Translations under genes and position numbers: made by a program
Shown: piece by piece, positions 50,678-59,513 of the stretch
Numbering within the stretch: the first letter of the stretch is position 1
Layout of the letters: each line of letters opens with the position of its first letter
NCBI RefSeq assembly: GCF_003244875.1
Contig: NZ_LXXZ01000059.1
Location: forward strand, 1 to 64,000
Direction: 5' to 3'
Length of the DNA stretch: 64,000 nt
Origin: Stenotrophomonas sepilia
Lineage (GTDB): Bacteria > Pseudomonadota > Gammaproteobacteria > Xanthomonadales > Xanthomonadaceae
Notes under the pieces: generated by a model
Database searches by the model: none
Seen by the model: only the letters and a program-made list of their open reading frames with translations
Told to the model about the DNA's origin: nothing

Positions 50678-53476
50678 GTGAAGGCAGTACCGGGCGCGCT
50701 GCGGGAGGGGCTGCTCCGCACCCTGTTCTGCTTCGCGCTGAGCTTTGCCGCGCTGCCCTCTGCCGATGCAGCCGAACAGGCCGGCACCCTGGAGGTCGAT
50801 GTGGGTTCAGGCCCGCTCGCACCTGCCCTGCAGCAATGGGCGCGCCAGAGTGGCATCGCCCTGCTGTTCGATGCGCGTGAACTGGATGGCCTGCGTACGG
50901 CCGGCACCCATGGCCAACGCGATGCGGCCGCGGCCCTGAAGGAACTGGTCGCCGGCATGCCGGTGACCATCCTGCGCACGCCTGCCGGCGGATTCGTCGT
51001 CCGCCGCACCCGGCCAGCACCGCCATCGCCCCCGCCGGTCGCGACGCGTGCGATGCCCGCGGCACCGTCGCCGGGCAGGGTGCCCGAGACGCCACCGCAG
51101 GTCGAGCTGGCGCCGATCCATGTCACCGGCAGCCGGCTGCCGCGCACCTCCGTGCAGACCACGCTGCCGGTGACCATCATCGACCGCGATGACATCCTGC
51201 GCAGCGGTTACGGCAGCCTGTTCGACCTGCTGCGGCACTTGCCGGGCATGAACGGCCACCCGGCAATGAGCACCTCGCGCAGTGGCGATTCGCAGTACCT
51301 GCCGGTGGGTGCGGCCACCACCACCAGCCTGGACGGCATGGGACCGCGTGCGACCTTGTTCCTGGTCAATGGCCGGCGCCTGCCACGCTATCCGATGGTG
51401 TCGCTGGAACAGGGCGGACTCACCGACCTGGGGGGCATCCCGCTCAGCTTCGTCGAGCGCATCGAACTGGTGCGTGGCGGTGCGTCGGCCATCTATGGTG
51501 CCGACGCGATGTCCGGCGTGGTCAACATCATCCTGCGTGACCAGGCCGATGGCCCTGAAGCCATGCTGCAGACCGGCCTGAGCGGGCGCGGCGACGCCGG
51601 CCAGTATCGCCTGCAGGCGGCCACCGGTGGCGTGCGCGACGGAGGGGACCGCTGGTTCGCTGGCATCGACCTGCATCGCATCGACCACGTGGCCGGCGAT
51701 CGCCGCAAATGGCATGCGGAAACCTCGCAGTACCTGATCGGCGCGTTCCGCGATGGGCGCTACTGGCCGGCAACGCGCTGCGAAGGGCCATTGAAACGGC
51801 GCGATGGTGCCTGCTGGTTCGACAGCGCACGCCCGCGTTCGCTGCAACCGGCCTCGGACACCGCCTCGGCCTACCTGCGCTATCGGCATGAGCGCGGCGA
51901 GGGTCGCTATGCCTACGCCGAGGCGCGGGCCAGCCACAACCGGCAGCGCTTCGACCTCGGCCCGACCGCCGTAGCCATCGGACTTTATGGGTTCACCTTC
52001 AACAGCGTGCTGCGCGAAGCCGGCAACGTGCGTCCGCATGTACGTGCCACCGATGCCGACGTCACCTTCGGCATCGGCCACGACCAGGGCCGCCGCAGCT
52101 GGGATGCCGGCATCAGCGCACAGCGCAGCGATGTCACTCTGACGACGTCCGGCACCGTGCGCGCCCAACCACTGCTGCGCGCGGCCGAGACGCTGGATTT
52201 CCTGCCCGGCTTCACCTCATTGCCGGCAGAGACCGCCGCGCAGTTGTTCCCGTCGATCCGCAACCGCGGGCGCACCGAGCAGTGGCAGGGCTGGTGGGGC
52301 ATGCAGCGCGAGTTGATGCCATTGGCCGGCGGTGCTGCACAAGTGGCCACCGGCATCGACCTGCGCCAGGAACGCTGGACGTCGCATCCCGACGCGCTGC
52401 TGAGCCAGGGCGACCTGGCGCTGGGTCTGCCACAGGAACAACGCCACCTGTCACGCCGCAGTGGCGGTGCCTACGCCGAACTCGGCCTGCCATTGGCGCG
52501 CACGCTGCGTATGGACCTGGCAGCACGCTGGGACCGCGATGGCGGTTACCAGGCTTTCTCGCCCCGCGTGGGCGTACGCTGGAGCCCGACACCGCAGTGG
52601 TCATTCCTGCTTGCCACCGGGCGCGGCTACCGGGCCCCCAGCCTGTTCGAGCAACGGCGGCCGCCGGGCTATTTCGGCGCGATCGAACTACCCGCCTCCA
52701 GTGCACTGCCCGACTGCGCGCAGAGCAACGGCAACGGACGCTGCAGCGTAACCGTGGACGTGGTGGAGAACGATGCGCTGAAAGCGGAGCGGTCGCGCAG
52801 TCATTCCCTGGGTGCGACCTGGACACCGACCGATGCGTTTTCACTGTCGCTGACCCACAACATCGTCGAACTGCGCAATGAAATCCTGGCCCTGCAACCG
52901 GCCGATGCGGTGTGGAACCGCAGCACCTGGGAGCTGGACGAGGATGGACGCCTGTACAACCTGCGCCTGTCCTTCGACAACATCGGCCGCACCACGTCGC
53001 GCAACCTTGTTCTGCGCGGGGAGTACCACATCGACACCGGCAGCACCGGCCAGTGGCTGTTCTCCGTCGATGCATTGAAACAGCAGGAACTGCGCCGCGA
53101 GCGTGGCCACGAAGCGACGGTGGACCTGCGTGGCCATGTCACGCCAGCAATGGCCGCCGTGCTCAATGTGCAGTGGCAGAACAGCAACTGGGACATCGCC
53201 CTGCGCGGCAACCAGGTGGGACGCACGCGTGCCTGGCTGCCCGGTGCGGAGTGCCCGGAAGAACAGCGCGAGCAGAACCATTGCATGAATCCGCGGCAGC
53301 TGCGCTGGAACCTGCATCTGGCAAGGCGGCTGGGGCCGCGCGTGGTCGCCGCGCTGGACGTGCACAACGTGCTCGACACGCAACCGGTGAACTACCTGGT
53401 CGGCAATGGCGGCCAGATGCCGGGGCTGGACGATCCACTCGGCCGCTACTTCCTGCTGACCCTGCAGATCCGCTGA
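50678..53476 (+). CDS. TonB-dependent receptor with STN signalling domain
   Basis: A 932-residue outer-membrane receptor from GTG 50678, with GAGGAGG seven bases before. The signal peptide is about 1-31. The STN domain (about 35-105; LEVDVGSGPLAPALQQWARQ, then VTILRTPAGGFVVRR) passes the signal to FecR. A proline-rich linker and a TonB box-like VELAPIHVTGSRL lead to the plug (IERIELVRGGASAIYGADA form, seen as RIELVRGGASAIYGADAM) and a 22-strand-type barrel ending in FLLTLQIR. The ligand is unknown; plug features resemble receptors for siderophores or sugars/peptides alike. Confidence 0.93.
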   Translation: MKAVPGALREGLLRTLFCFALSFAALPSADAAEQAGTLEVDVGSGPLAPALQQWARQSGIALLFDARELDGLRTAGTHGQRDAAAALKELVAGMPVTILRTPAGGFVVRRTRPAPPSPPPVATRAMPAAPSPGRVPETPPQVELAPIHVTGSRLPRTSVQTTLPVTIIDRDDILRSGYGSLFDLLRHLPGMNGHPAMSTSRSGDSQYLPVGAATTTSLDGMGPRATLFLVNGRRLPRYPMVSLEQGGLTDLGGIPLSFVERIELVRGGASAIYGADAMSGVVNIILRDQADGPEAMLQTGLSGRGDAGQYRLQAATGGVRDGGDRWFAGIDLHRIDHVAGDRRKWHAETSQYLIGAFRDGRYWPATRCEGPLKRRDGACWFDSARPRSLQPASDTASAYLRYRHERGEGRYAYAEARASHNRQRFDLGPTAVAIGLYGFTFNSVLREAGNVRPHVRATDADVTFGIGHDQGRRSWDAGISAQRSDVTLTTSGTVRAQPLLRAAETLDFLPGFTSLPAETAAQLFPSIRNRGRTEQWQGWWGMQRELMPLAGGAAQVATGIDLRQERWTSHPDALLSQGDLALGLPQEQRHLSRRSGGAYAELGLPLARTLRMDLAARWDRDGGYQAFSPRVGVRWSPTPQWSFLLATGRGYRAPSLFEQRRPPGYFGAIELPASSALPDCAQSNGNGRCSVTVDVVENDALKAERSRSHSLGATWTPTDAFSLSLTHNIVELRNEILALQPADAVWNRSTWELDEDGRLYNLRLSFDNIGRTTSRNLVLRGEYHIDTGSTGQWLFSVDALKQQELRRERGHEATVDLRGHVTPAMAAVLNVQWQNSNWDIALRGNQVGRTRAWLPGAECPEEQREQNHCMNPRQLRWNLHLARRLGPRVVAALDVHNVLDTQPVNYLVGNGGQMPGLDDPLGRYFLLTLQIR

Positions 53477-53520
53477 GCGTAGTACCCTACGCGCCCTGTT
53501 CCATCGGTCCCCACCACCCC

Positions 53521-54477
53521 ATGAAGGCCTATCTCTGGTTCTGGGGCGCGTTCCTGCTGTTCTTCGCGTTGCCCTTCCCCTGCATCCTCTACTTCGGCAC
53601 GTCGTGGCCGGTGCCACTGGCCGACCGCAGCGCGCCATGGCTGGCCCTGCTGCTGCTCGCGCTGTCGCTGGCCCTGTGGCTCGCGTTGCTGCTCGCCTTC
53701 CTGCACTACCTGCTGCTGGGCCCACCGCGCGCGCTGCATCGGGTGCGCACCATCCTGGCCGACGGTGAGCCACGTGAGGCGTTGATCGAACAGGCCGAGC
53801 AGACCGGCGTGCACGTGCGCGGCTTCGCGCAGTGGAAGCTGCAACTGGGCTTCCAGAACCTGTCCGGCACGCCGATCAACGAACAGATGCTGGTGGTGGA
53901 CAGCAAACCGCAGCTGCAGCGTTTCGTGGCCGGCCAGCGCATCGAGGTTCGCCTGAGCCGGATGCCGGGTGCGTTCCCCAATGTGGTGCTGGACGGTGCC
54001 CAGCCCGAACTGGATGTCGCCAGCCTCTGGCGCCGCGGCGCCGGCGCGGTCATCGGCATCGTCGTGGTTGCCAGCGCCTACGTGCTCGCCTATCGGCTGC
54101 AGAGCGAGGGCCTGGGCTGGACGTTCCTGTCCTTCGGCCACCCACTGCTGGTGTGCCCGCTGGTGTTGTGCGGCTACGCCCTGGGCCTGCGCGTCCTGGG
54201 GCGCGTGCTGCATGCCGATGCACGCGGAGACGCGCTGAAGTACCGCGGCATCGGCGTGGATGCGAAGGTGCTGAAGCTGCGCCAGACCGGCACCTACCTC
54301 AACGAGCAGCCGCAGGTGGAGTTCCAGCTGGAGTACACCGACCGCGAAGGTGGCATACAGCAGGTGAGCGTGCGCCGCTTCATCCCGTTGATCGAGCTGG
54401 CCAACCTTCCACGCGAGCAGGTCACGCTGCTGTACGACCCGGAAGATCGCGGCAACGTTCGCCTGGAGGGTGTATGA
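53521..54477 (+). CDS. Membrane protein, DUF3592-like, unknown
   Basis: A 318-residue protein with four hydrophobic segments (about 5-27, 40-65, 180-200 and 210-232). Two similar soluble parts follow membrane pairs; the second reads YRGIGVDAKVLKLRQTGTYL, then PQVEFQLEYTDREGG, and ends VTLLYDPEDRGNVRL. This repeat (V-----TG--VN--P---F-L-V) resembles DUF3592-type domains, and the first part (VHVRGFAQWKLQLGFQNLSG) is a weaker copy. It lies 44 bases after the receptor stop. It overlaps the next gene by 4 bases. Confidence 0.65.
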   Translation: MKAYLWFWGAFLLFFALPFPCILYFGTSWPVPLADRSAPWLALLLLALSLALWLALLLAFLHYLLLGPPRALHRVRTILADGEPREALIEQAEQTGVHVRGFAQWKLQLGFQNLSGTPINEQMLVVDSKPQLQRFVAGQRIEVRLSRMPGAFPNVVLDGAQPELDVASLWRRGAGAVIGIVVVASAYVLAYRLQSEGLGWTFLSFGHPLLVCPLVLCGYALGLRVLGRVLHADARGDALKYRGIGVDAKVLKLRQTGTYLNEQPQVEFQLEYTDREGGIQQVSVRRFIPLIELANLPREQVTLLYDPEDRGNVRLEGV

Positions 54478-55181
54478 AGCAGCCCCCCTCGACGCGACTG
54501 GTATTTTCGATGGTGCTGCTGTTGCTGGCCGGCGTCGCCGTTGCCGGCGGGGCACTGCAGACCCTTGCCGAAACGATGGGTCATTCGGTGCAGGATGACC
54601 GCGCAACCACGCCGATCACCACGCCTCCACCGCGCGAGCGGCCTGCTTCGCTCGCACCGATTCCCGAACCGCGGCCGATGCCGATGCCCGAACGCAGCAA
54701 CCGCTTGTTCGATGCGGACTACCTGCTGGCCGCCCGCCAGGCACTGGAACAGATGCCAGCCCTGGCCGGGCACCGGTTGATGGTGTTCCACAGCATCCAC
54801 TTCTACGATGATGGCCGCATCAATCTGGACCTGGTCGATCCGCAGCAACCTACGCACGTGGACAGCTACCACTTCGAGCACGGCCAGTGGCGCAAGGGCG
54901 ACCCGGTCGATCCGCAGCGCTTCGCGCCCACCATCACCCTGCGCCGCAGCAGCACGGCGCTGGCCAACATCGATTTCGAGGCGGTGCCACGCGTCGCCCA
55001 GGCGCTGCAGGCGCAGCGCAACGCGCTGATGGCCACGCCGGGTGACGTCGGCCACGTCTATGTGATCGTGCGCAAGGGTGGCAGGCTGGTGTGGCTGCCG
55101 GACGAGGTCGCCGGCGATCGCCAGTCCGCACGACTCTCGTTCGACGCACAGGGCCGTTCCGGCAACGCGAACCGACGATAG
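54474..55181 (+). CDS. Exported or membrane-anchored protein, unknown
   Basis: A 235-residue protein. An N-terminal hydrophobic segment (about 10-28) acts as signal or anchor, followed by a proline-rich linker (about 45-75, with EPRPMPMPER). The globular part reads LMVFHSIHFYDDGRINLDLV, with a later GHVYVIVRKGGRLVWLPDE. The ATG overlaps the stop of the preceding membrane protein gene (ATGA). Its end is 5 bases before the 29-bp inverted repeat. No family recognised. Confidence 0.6.
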   Translation: MKQPPSTRLVFSMVLLLLAGVAVAGGALQTLAETMGHSVQDDRATTPITTPPPRERPASLAPIPEPRPMPMPERSNRLFDADYLLAARQALEQMPALAGHRLMVFHSIHFYDDGRINLDLVDPQQPTHVDSYHFEHGQWRKGDPVDPQRFAPTITLRRSSTALANIDFEAVPRVAQALQAQRNALMATPGDVGHVYVIVRKGGRLVWLPDEVAGDRQSARLSFDAQGRSGNANRR

Positions 55182-55186
55182 TCAAC

Positions 55187-55265
55187 GCAAAAAGGGGACG
55201 GAGGGGATTAAGTCGTTTACGCCTTGGTGCCGTCTGCGACTTAATCCCCTCCGTCCCCTTTTTGC
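55187..55265. repeat. Long perfect inverted repeat (REP/RAYT-like element)
   Basis: The arms are 29 bases each and perfectly complementary (55187-55215 and 55237-55265), starting GCAAAAAGGGGACGGAGGGG, with a 21-base loop. Runs of A then G at both outer ends resemble palindromic elements moved by REP-associated tyrosine transposases. No transposase gene is nearby. The right arm encodes the last eight codons and stop of the YhhN-like gene. Confidence 0.8.
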
Positions 55266-55930
55266 TGTTTCACCGAGCGGGCGATGGCGTACTGTGCGCC
55301 GTAGTAGGTGGACAGCACCAGCAGGATGGCCAGTGGCAGGCCGCCGGCGAAGCGGTCCCAGGCCAGCAGCGAATCGCTGGCGACGAACAGCAGCGCACCG
55401 ACGGCAGCCCAGCGTGCACTGCTGGCTTCCACGGCAGCGGGCTGTGGCCGGCGCCATTGCCGTGCCAAGGCCAACACCGCCATCGAGGCCAGCACCATCA
55501 CGTACGCCAGCACCGGCATACGCATCGGTGCAGGCAGGTGCGGCCACAGCCCAAGCACATTGAGTACAGCGAACGCACCGAGCAGGATGCTGGCGGCGAG
55601 CAGGCCACGCCCGGCACGCAGGCCCTCACGGAAGGCCACGATGTAGCAGAGGTGCGCCAGCAGGAACGCCACCAGCCCCGGTACGAACGCGTCCATCGGC
55701 AACATCAGCGCGATGTCACCCACGCACGACAGCAGCATGCCGGCCAGCACCGCGCGCCGGTAGGACGGCCGCGCAGGATCACGCACCCGCCACGCGATGG
55801 CAGCGATCAGCAGCGTGGTCGCCGGCTTCGCCAGCCAATGCAGCCAGCGCCCGTCACCGTGCAGGAACGCGCCGATGATGGCGAGGACCGCCATCAGAAG
55901 GATCCCGACGTCGCGCACGCGCGCTGTCAT
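55241..55930 (-). CDS. YhhN/TMEM86-family membrane protein
   Basis: A 229-residue inner-membrane protein with about eight hydrophobic helices. Family-like phrases include LKPATT-type (LAKPATTLLIAAIAW), LLSCVGDIALMLP and VASDSLLAWDRF, with the conserved acidic residues of the lysoplasmalogenase (YhhN) family. ATG 55930 overlaps the stop of the M61 peptidase gene. The C-terminal QKGDGGD and the stop codon come from an inverted-repeat element, so the original end of the protein has probably been replaced. Confidence 0.82.
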   Translation of the reverse strand: MTARVRDVGILLMAVLAIIGAFLHGDGRWLHWLAKPATTLLIAAIAWRVRDPARPSYRRAVLAGMLLSCVGDIALMLPMDAFVPGLVAFLLAHLCYIVAFREGLRAGRGLLAASILLGAFAVLNVLGLWPHLPAPMRMPVLAYVMVLASMAVLALARQWRRPQPAAVEASSARWAAVGALLFVASDSLLAWDRFAGGLPLAILLVLSTYYGAQYAIARSVKQQKGDGGD

Positions 55931-57810
55931 CGCGCCTTCCACAGATCCGCCAGACGGTCAGGCTTGCCGGCAATGCGCTCCAGCACCGGATACTGCAGGC
56001 CACCGTGGTAGTCGATGTTCATCGTCTCGATGCGGTCGAACTGCTTCACCAGCAGCACGATCGGCGCCTTGTCCTTGGCCGCCGTCGCCACCGCATCCTT
56101 CAAGCGCTGGCTGCTGTACTCGCGCCCGCCAACCGCGATCACCTTCATGCCGGGTGCAAGACCGGCGTTGAAGGCCGCGCTGTCCCAGATCACGTCACCG
56201 ACCGTGCCGCTGTCGAGCACGGTCGCGCCCAGCGAGTACGCCAGCAACGCCGCCTTGGCGCGTTTCTCCTGTGCCTTGTAGGCGTCGTTCGGGGTATCGC
56301 GGTAGACCAGCTTCCAGCCCGCCAGTTCCAGCCCCCCGGTCAACGAACCGTGGCCGTCCAGGCGCCCGCGCAGGAACGTCGCCCAGTCGTAGGGCGCGAT
56401 GCCGTTCAAGGTCGCCACCACGTCGTCGAAGGTGTACGGGTTGACGTCCCAGTCGCCGTTGCCGACGCCGAAGAACGCACGCGCGAAGTCATCCAGGCTG
56501 CGACGGTTGCCGCTCAGCGCGCGCAGCTTGCCCTCCACTTCCAGCCACAGCATCTGGCCACCGGAGTAATAGTCTTCGCTCATCTGGTAGTTGCGGTACG
56601 GCAACGTCCGGCGCTGGGCGATGGTCGGGTCGTTGGTGGTGTCCTGCAACGGCCGCCAGGCCAGGCCCGGGCGGCCGCGATCATAGGTCGCGGCCACATT
56701 GGCCAGCATGTCGCGTGCCTGCGCGACCGACCACAGCCCCGAGCGTGCCGCCAACACCTGCCCCCAGAACTGGGTCTGGCCTTCGTACACCCACAGCAGG
56801 CTGTCGCCCATCGGCGTGTTGAAGTTGGCGGTGGCCAGGTCAGCGCCACGGCGGTACTTGCCGTTCCAGGAATGGGTGTACTCGTGCGGCAGCAGATCGC
56901 GCATCCAGGCGTTGTCGTCCCACTCGGTGAAGTAACCCGGGTCGGCGCTGTTCTCGCTGGAACGGTGATGCTCCAGGCCGATGCCACCAAGACGGTCGGT
57001 CAACGCCAGCAGGAATTCATAGTGGTTGTAGTGACGCGCACCGTAGAGCTTGTCGGCCTGCTGCACCAGCGCGCGGTGCAGGGTGATCTGTGCCTCGCTC
57101 GGCTTCAGCGACTTGGCCTCGTCGGCAAACACATTGAGGTGCACCGGCACCTTCGCGCCCGGATCGAGATCGATGCGCTTGTAGTGCTCGCCGGCAAACA
57201 ACGGCGAATCGACCAGATGGTCATACGAGATCGGCTTGAACACCACGGTGTCGCCGTCGCGGCGTGCGGTTTCCAGCGCAGTGGCAAACGACCAGCCCTT
57301 GGGCAGGGTCACGCTGGCCTGCGCCTGCAGGTCGCGTGCATCGACGCCGGCCGGATACAGCGAGTTGGCATTCCACTGCAGGTTGAGCATCTCCGGGGTC
57401 ATCACCACCCGCCCCTGGCTGCCCCCCTGCGAGGACAGGAAATCGAAGTGGGCGACGATCTCGCTGACGCCCTCGGGCACGTCCACCTTGAACGCATAGA
57501 CGTTGTACTGGTCGCGCTGCCAGGCCAACGGCTTCCCGTTGGCGGTCACGCGCAGGCCGGCCAGCTTGTCGATCGGGCCGGTGGGCGAATGGTTGCCGGG
57601 AATCCACTGCGGGTACAGCAGGGTCATCGGACCGGGTTTGACCGGTACGGTGGCGGTCACCTTGAAGATGCGCCGGGCCAGGTCACGCGCGTCGACATCG
57701 ATGCGCAGCAGGCCGGCGGCTGCGGCATCCCCCGGCGGCGAGGCCTGCGCCAGCGCGGGCGTGGCCGCCAGCGCGAACAGCACGGACATCACCAGGGCAC
57801 GAGTCTTCAT
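55927..57810 (-). CDS. Peptidase M61 family (glycyl aminopeptidase-like) with PDZ domain
   Basis: A 627-residue exported metallopeptidase. The signal peptide is about 1-21 (ending ALAQA). The central catalytic domain has LLPHEYTHSWNGK (HExxH, here HEYTH) and a later glutamate (LWVYEGQTQFWG). The N-terminal beta domain contains LYPQWIPGNHSPTGPI. A C-terminal PDZ domain (VIWDSAAFNAGLAPGMKVIAVGG) ends it. GGAAG lies six bases before ATG 57810; a TTG two codons earlier is less likely. It probably trims peptides with N-terminal Gly or Ala in the periplasm. Confidence 0.92.
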   Translation of the reverse strand: MKTRALVMSVLFALAATPALAQASPPGDAAAAGLLRIDVDARDLARRIFKVTATVPVKPGPMTLLYPQWIPGNHSPTGPIDKLAGLRVTANGKPLAWQRDQYNVYAFKVDVPEGVSEIVAHFDFLSSQGGSQGRVVMTPEMLNLQWNANSLYPAGVDARDLQAQASVTLPKGWSFATALETARRDGDTVVFKPISYDHLVDSPLFAGEHYKRIDLDPGAKVPVHLNVFADEAKSLKPSEAQITLHRALVQQADKLYGARHYNHYEFLLALTDRLGGIGLEHHRSSENSADPGYFTEWDDNAWMRDLLPHEYTHSWNGKYRRGADLATANFNTPMGDSLLWVYEGQTQFWGQVLAARSGLWSVAQARDMLANVAATYDRGRPGLAWRPLQDTTNDPTIAQRRTLPYRNYQMSEDYYSGGQMLWLEVEGKLRALSGNRRSLDDFARAFFGVGNGDWDVNPYTFDDVVATLNGIAPYDWATFLRGRLDGHGSLTGGLELAGWKLVYRDTPNDAYKAQEKRAKAALLAYSLGATVLDSGTVGDVIWDSAAFNAGLAPGMKVIAVGGREYSSQRLKDAVATAAKDKAPIVLLVKQFDRIETMNIDYHGGLQYPVLERIAGKPDRLADLWKAR

Positions 57811-57915
57811 CGGCAACTTCCAGCAGCGGAGAATCCTCCGATGCTAGGCCTGTGCGGTGCCCTGCCCCATGGCCAAAGGTCATGGGCGGTGCGCCCATCA
57901 GTGCATGCCAAAGGC

Positions 57916-57935
57916 GTGCGAACCAAGGTTCGCAC
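57916..57935. repeat. SMAG/REP-like palindrome
   Basis: GTGCGAACC (57916-57924) and GGTTCGCAC (57927-57935) are perfect complements around AA. The half-site GGTTCGCACCCACC is repeated once more at 57948. It lies between the start of the M61 gene and the end of ispH, as REP elements of Stenotrophomonas often do. Confidence 0.6.
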
Positions 57936-57973
57936 CCACCTTGTGCTGGTTCGCACCCACCAGAGCGGTTTCG

Positions 57974-57996
57974 GTAGATCCACGCCATGCGTGGAT
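57974..57996. repeat. SMAG repeat with GTAG head
   Basis: GTAG (57974-57977) is followed by ATCCACGC (57978-57985), CAT, and GCGTGGAT (57989-57996). A GTAG tetranucleotide beside a GC-rich hairpin is the defining form of S. maltophilia SMAG repeats, dispersed by RAYT transposases. Confidence 0.8.
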
Positions 57997-58010
57997 GACG
58001 CGCTTCCCGG

Positions 58011-58961
58011 TCAGTCGACCAGGCGCAGACGCAGTTCCTTCGGCAGCGCGAACACCATCGATTCCGGCTCGCCGTCCAGCTCGGACACGCCACTGGCACC
58101 CAGCTCGGCCAGGCGTGCCAGCACGCCATCGACCAGTACCTGCGGTGCCGAGGCGCCGGCGGTCACGCCGATGTGCTGCTTGCCCACCACCCACACCGGG
58201 TCGATCTCGTGTGCACCGTCGATCAGGTACGACTCCACGCCTTCACGGCGGGCCAGCTCGCTCAAGCGGTTGGAGTTGGAGCTGTTCGGCGAACCGACCA
58301 CCAGCACCAGGTCGCAGCGCTTGGCCAGATCGCGTACGGCGTCCTGGCGGTTCTGCGTGGCGTAGCAGATGTCGTCGTTCTTCGGGCCCTGCATCGCCGG
58401 GAAACGCTCGCGCAGCGCATCGATGATGCCGCGCGTATCGTCCACCGACAGCGTCGTCTGGGTGGTGTAGGCGAAGTTGTCCGGTTGGTTGATCTGCAGC
58501 GTGGCGACCTGCTCGACATCCTCGACCAGGTAGATCTGGCCGGTACCGGCTTCGCGGTTCCACTGGCCCATGGTGCCTTCCACTTCCGGGTGACCGGCAT
58601 GGCCGATCAGCACCACGTCACGGCCGGCACGGCAGTGGCGGGCGACCTCGAAGTGGACCTTGGTCACCAGCGGGCAGGTGGCATCGAACACCTTCAGGCC
58701 ACGACGCTCGGCTTCCTGGCGCACGGCCTGGGACACGCCATGCGCGCTGAAGATCACCGTGTTGTTGTCCGGCACTTCATCGAGCTCCTCGACGAAGATC
58801 GCGCCGCGCTGCTTCAGGTCGTCGACCACGAAGCGGTTGTGCACCACTTCATGGCGGACGTAGATGGGCGCGCCCAGCGTTTCGATCGCGCGCTTGACGA
58901 TCTCGATCGCACGATCGACACCGGCACAGAAACCACGCGGGTTGGCGAGCAGCACATCCAT
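58011..58961 (-). CDS. ispH: 4-hydroxy-3-methylbut-2-enyl diphosphate reductase
   Basis: A 316-residue iron-sulfur enzyme catalysing the last step of the MEP isoprenoid pathway, giving IPP and DMAPP. The three cluster cysteines are in [10 protein letters not shown] (Cys12), DATCPLVTK (about 96) and [10 protein letters not shown] (about 197). The conserved SAHGV, GHAGHPE and [12 protein letters not shown] motifs are intact. Length fits. It is the last gene of the lspA-ispH end of the core operon, 27 bases after lspA. Confidence 0.98.
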   Translation of the reverse strand: MDVLLANPRGFCAGVDRAIEIVKRAIETLGAPIYVRHEVVHNRFVVDDLKQRGAIFVEELDEVPDNNTVIFSAHGVSQAVRQEAERRGLKVFDATCPLVTKVHFEVARHCRAGRDVVLIGHAGHPEVEGTMGQWNREAGTGQIYLVEDVEQVATLQINQPDNFAYTTQTTLSVDDTRGIIDALRERFPAMQGPKNDDICYATQNRQDAVRDLAKRCDLVLVVGSPNSSNSNRLSELARREGVESYLIDGAHEIDPVWVVGKQHIGVTAGASAPQVLVDGVLARLAELGASGVSELDGEPESMVFALPKELRLRLVD

Positions 58962-58988
58962 CAGTTCAATCTCCCGGCAGCGGCCGGC

Positions 58989-59513
58989 TTACGGTTTCGG
59001 ATTGGCATTATCCGCCTTTTTGGCGGACTTGCCGTCGAACAGGCCAAACAGGGCGATGCCGATGGCACCCACCACGATGGCCGAATCGGCGATGTTGAAC
59101 GAGGGCCAGGTGTAGCTGCCCACGTACCACTGGATGAAATCGACCACGTGACCGTGCACCTGGCGGTCGATCACGTTGCCGATGGCGCCGCCGATGATCA
59201 GTGCATACGGCACCGCAGCCTTCCAGTTGCCGCGGGCGGTGCCGCGCAGCCACCAGGCCATCAGCCCGCTGATGGCGATCGCCAGCGCTGTGAAGAAGTA
59301 CTTCTGCCAACCACCGGCGTCGCTCAGGAAACTGAATGCCGCGCCGGTGTTGTAGGTGCGGTACCAGTTCCAGAAGCCGTCGATGACCACCACCGGCTGG
59401 AACTCCGGCAGGCTCGACAGCACCCAGGCCTTGGACCACTGGTCCAGGCCGATGATGGCCGCCGACAGCAGCAGCCAGACCAGGGCGTTCGGATGCGGAC
59501 GGGGCGCGGCCAT
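58989..59513 (-). CDS. lspA: Lipoprotein signal peptidase II
   Basis: A 174-residue inner-membrane aspartyl peptidase that removes signal peptides from diacylated lipoproteins. Four hydrophobic helices are visible. Catalytic aspartates are in [10 protein letters not shown] and [19 protein letters not shown] is the conserved box III. ATG 59513 shares one base with the ileS stop (TGATG), so they are coupled. The C-terminus is lysine/alanine/asparagine-rich. Confidence 0.98.
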   Translation of the reverse strand: MAAPRPHPNALVWLLLSAAIIGLDQWSKAWVLSSLPEFQPVVVIDGFWNWYRTYNTGAAFSFLSDAGGWQKYFFTALAIAISGLMAWWLRGTARGNWKAAVPYALIIGGAIGNVIDRQVHGHVVDFIQWYVGSYTWPSFNIADSAIVVGAIGIALFGLFDGKSAKKADNANPKP

